Shown in pieces: positions 13,092-14,887 of a DNA stretch of 14,887 bases. Source of the stretch: BOG-1155 sp050012495 (GTDB lineage Bacteria > Desulfobacterota > Syntrophorhabdia > Syntrophorhabdales > WCHB1-27); assembly GCA_050012495.1 (NCBI GenBank), contig JBEKHB010000082.1:1-14887 (forward strand), in the 5' to 3' direction. Below the pieces are notes generated by a model, which made no database searches, was not told the DNA's origin, and saw only the letters and a program-made list of their open reading frames with translations. A program made the position numbers and the translations under genes. The first letter of the stretch is position 1, and each line of letters opens with the position of its first letter.

Positions 13092-14411
13092 ATGAAATTG
13101 ACTATTATCCAGCCGTCCCATTACCGGTCAAAGTCGGAGCGGTCGCCTTGCAAGATAAGAAAGCGGCGGTTGATCGGCCTTACCCTTCCCTACCTCGCGG
13201 CCCTGACCCCTCCCGGATGGGAGGTCACGTTGATCGACGAGCAGCTCACCGATGTTGATTTCAACGCCCCTGTCGACCTCGTTGCCGTGACGACCTGGAC
13301 AATCAACTCTCTTCGGGCCTACGAGATCGCGGGTGCATTCAGACGACGAGGAGTGCCTGTCATCATGGGCGGCCCCCATACCTACTTCTATCCTGATGAA
13401 TGCGCGGCATACTGCGACGCGGTCGGCATCGGCGAGGGGGAAGCGATAGTACCCTTAATGCTCGATGACTTCACCAATGGACGCCTCAGAAAGTTCTATC
13501 ATGCGCCTCTTCTTCAGGATATGAGTAACCTGCCGATGCCCCGTTACGCGCTGCTCGATCTTTCAAAGTATGGGTTGATCAAGACCTATTCGGTGCAGGC
13601 TTCACGGGGATGCCCTTTTGAGTGCAACTTCTGCTCCGAGCGCTTTTACCTCGGCCATCGTTATCGCTACCGGCCCGTTCAGGATGTGATTGCGGAAATC
13701 AGGAACAGCCGGGCACGCTATATCTTTTTTGCCGACAGCAATTTCGCCGGGCGGCCGTCTCATACGGCGGAGCTTATGGAAGCCCTCATACCCCTGAAAA
13801 TTCACTGGTCGGCCTTATGGCCCGCCTACCTGTGCAACGACCGGAAGCTGATGGACCTCGCGGCAAAAAGCGGTCTCCTCCATCTGAACCTCGGCATGGA
13901 GAGTATAGATAAGCAGACGCTGGCGGGATTGAAAAAGATCAACAATAAGGTCACACACTACGAGGAGATCCTCGAGAACCTCCGAAAAAGAGATATAAGC
14001 TATTCCCTGAATTTCATTTTCGGGTGGGATACGGAAAAAGAGGACATTTTTGCATCCACCCTGGCCTTTCTCCGGAACGAGAGGGTGCCGGCGGCGTACT
14101 TCAACATACTCACCCCCCATAAAGGCACCCCCCTCTACGACCGCATGCTGGCGGAAAACAGGATCATCGATATCGATGATATAGGGAGGTGGCCCGGCAT
14201 TTATTGCCACATCAAACCGAGTTACTGCACGGCAGCGAAGCTTGAGATGCGCGTCAAAGAGATGTATCACGAATTCTACAGCTATTCATCGATGTTAGCC
14301 CGTCTGCCTCTGCCTGTCACGCAGACCCGCATAGCATCGTGGATAGTCAACCTGGAGCAGAGGAAAGTTTCCCGGGAGGGCGACAAGGCGGAAAGCTTCG
14401 ATCGCTACTAG
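13092..14411 (+). CDS. B12-binding domain radical SAM protein
   Basis: The 439-residue protein has an N-terminal Rossmann-type cobalamin-binding-like domain (about 1-140; VDLVAVTTWTINSLRAYEIA, then VPVIMGGPHTYFYPDE). A radical SAM barrel follows with CPFECNFC (Cys174, Cys178, Cys181) for the 4Fe-4S cluster, and HLNLGMESIDKQTLAGLKK is a typical late barrel element. The C-terminal part (NILTPHKGTPLYDRM) resembles the family that includes HpnP and BchE-like methyltransferases and cyclases. Such enzymes use S-adenosylmethionine and, in many cases, cobalamin for methylations or rearrangements under anoxic conditions; the substrate cannot be inferred. The ATG at 13092 follows AGGAGGT by six bases. 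A longer in-frame start 180 bp upstream would cover the promoter and is rejected. There is no obvious pathway partner next to it. Confidence 0.9.
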   Translation: MKLTIIQPSHYRSKSERSPCKIRKRRLIGLTLPYLAALTPPGWEVTLIDEQLTDVDFNAPVDLVAVTTWTINSLRAYEIAGAFRRRGVPVIMGGPHTYFYPDECAAYCDAVGIGEGEAIVPLMLDDFTNGRLRKFYHAPLLQDMSNLPMPRYALLDLSKYGLIKTYSVQASRGCPFECNFCSERFYLGHRYRYRPVQDVIAEIRNSRARYIFFADSNFAGRPSHTAELMEALIPLKIHWSALWPAYLCNDRKLMDLAAKSGLLHLNLGMESIDKQTLAGLKKINNKVTHYEEILENLRKRDISYSLNFIFGWDTEKEDIFASTLAFLRNERVPAAYFNILTPHKGTPLYDRMLAENRIIDIDDIGRWPGIYCHIKPSYCTAAKLEMRVKEMYHEFYSYSSMLARLPLPVTQTRIASWIVNLEQRKVSREGDKAESFDRY

Positions 14412-14427
14412 ACCGGTTTTTAGGCCA

Positions 14428-14442
14428 CTGCCGGGACGGCAG
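14428..14442. repeat. Short hairpin after the radical SAM gene
   Basis: CTGCCG (14428-14433) and CGGCAG (14437-14442) pair over a GGA loop, 16 bases past the stop codon. There is no T tract, so it is probably an mRNA 3'-end structure rather than a terminator. Confidence 0.35.
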
Positions 14443-14574
14443 GGCACATCCGGAAAAATACCGGTAGTACATTTATGTAAGATTTCTGAGGGCAATCCCA
14501 CTTTTTAGTAGCCTTCCGTGGACACCGAGGCCCGCCCGCTTCCTTTAACCTTCACCTAACGGGAATCTCCGACA

Positions 14575-14606
14575 GGCACAATTGGCTGCAATTGTGCCCT
14601 TTTTTT
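14575..14606 (+). terminator. Strong intrinsic terminator
   Basis: GGCACAATTG (14575-14584) pairs perfectly with CAATTGTGCC (14589-14598) over a GCTG loop. After one C, seven T residues follow (14600-14606). It works only in the plus direction, as the other strand lacks a T tract. It lies 163 bp past the radical SAM stop, so it either ends a long 3' untranslated region or a separate small RNA. Within the 318-bp gene-free stretch 14412-14729 I see this, the hairpin at 14428, the leader stem at 14623-14671 and no coding frame. Confidence 0.85.
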
Positions 14607-14622
14607 CTTGCAGACAACGTGG

Positions 14623-14671
14623 TCTCACCTCACCACCGGGTGCGTGGCACGGTTGTTGAAAGCAGGTGAGA
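14623..14671 (+). promoter_or_regulatory. Long-range stem upstream of the exported protein gene
   Basis: TCTCACCT (14623-14630) is perfectly complementary to AGGTGAGA (14664-14671) across 33 nt that contain further short pairings. The distal arm includes a Shine-Dalgarno-like AGGTGAGAGG in front of an ATG at 14676, which is in frame with the next gene. If transcribed, the stem could hide that start. A TATTAT at 14682-14687 without a good -35 might instead start transcription downstream of the stem. Confidence 0.35.
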
Positions 14672-14729
14672 GGGCATGGGTTATTATTCGCGAAAGGAAG
14701 AAGAGAAAAGGAAACGAGGAGGTATTCAT

Positions 14730-14887
14730 ATGAGAAGTCCGGTAGTTGTTCTGGTTGGTTTTATTATCCTTTCTTTGTGCTGCTTTGCCGCTTATGCCGA
14801 CGACCAGGGGCAGCCGGCGCAGGGGCAGACCGTAAGCCCGGCCCCTGCCGCCCCAAAGACGGTCGGGAGCATGACCGTTGACGAGCT
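14730..14887 (+). CDS. Exported protein, N-terminal part (cut by right edge)
   Basis: The first 52 codons of a plus-strand gene are present. MRSPVVVLVGFIILSLCCFA followed by AYA is a Sec signal peptide with cleavage likely after residue 23. The mature start DDQGQPAQGQTVSPAPAAPK is a low-complexity Gln/Pro/Ala linker of the kind seen at the mature end of periplasmic proteins. The last visible residues, MTVDEL, could open a domain, but too little is present to name one. The ATG at 14730 has an excellent ribosome site (AGGAGGT, 7 bases upstream). An in-frame ATG at 14676 would add 18 mostly charged residues in front of the signal peptide and is less likely. Confidence 0.75.
   Translation, partial: MRSPVVVLVGFIILSLCCFAAYADDQGQPAQGQTVSPAPAAPKTVGSMTVDE

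Noticed and set aside
1..14887. CRISPR array, tRNA, rRNA, transposase or phage genes
   Set aside because: I scanned for regularly spaced repeats, tRNA-like cloverleaf arms and mobile-element proteins and saw none.

Overview
The window (14,887 bp, GC-rich) looks like a chromosomal segment of a Gram-negative bacterium: it carries a leader peptidase, a TolC-type outer-membrane channel, a periplasmic HlyD adaptor and exported proteins with Sec signal peptides. Gene style and content (a PPi-type phosphofructokinase, a B12-binding radical SAM enzyme, a PmtA-like methyltransferase) suggest an anaerobic deltaproteobacterial/Desulfobacterota-like lineage. That assignment is an inference from gene flavour only.

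Left part, minus strand (1-3533). Read in the direction of transcription: a PmtA-like methyltransferase, a 30-codon remnant of a nitrilase-type gene, argS, lepB, and the start of an exported TPR protein that runs off the left edge. A promoter sits directly against the methyltransferase start codon. A weak terminator overlaps the argS stop codon, and lepB appears to have its own promoter.

Middle, plus strand (3698-11381). A small cupin is followed by a seven-gene export operon with overlapping or nearly abutting genes: a CecR-like TetR repressor, a TolC-like channel, a YbhG-like adaptor, two separate ATPases matching the two halves of E. coli YbhF, and two ABC-2 permeases (YbhS- and YbhR-like). 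Together they would form a complete self-regulated pump spanning inner membrane, periplasm and outer membrane. Two inverted repeats over the tetR promoter are the likely autoregulatory operators. The two ATPases have complementary defects, so one ATP site of the heterodimer should be canonical and the other degenerate. The tail of the TolC-like gene carries a roughly 103-bp palindromic insertion flanked by an 18-bp near-perfect duplication.

Right part (11413-14887). A phosphofructokinase with PPi-type active-site residues has its own promoter and converges on a 57-residue Cys4 zinc-ribbon-like protein on the minus strand. A 258-bp divergent promoter region follows, then a B12-binding radical SAM enzyme. 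After that comes a 318-bp non-coding stretch with a very good intrinsic terminator and a structured leader, then the start of an exported protein cut by the right edge. No tRNA, rRNA, CRISPR array, transposase or phage gene was seen.

I found no clearly unprecedented multi-gene system. The strongest unusual items are the nitrilase remnant fused to the argS start, the palindromic insert in the channel gene, and the split, asymmetric ATPase pair.
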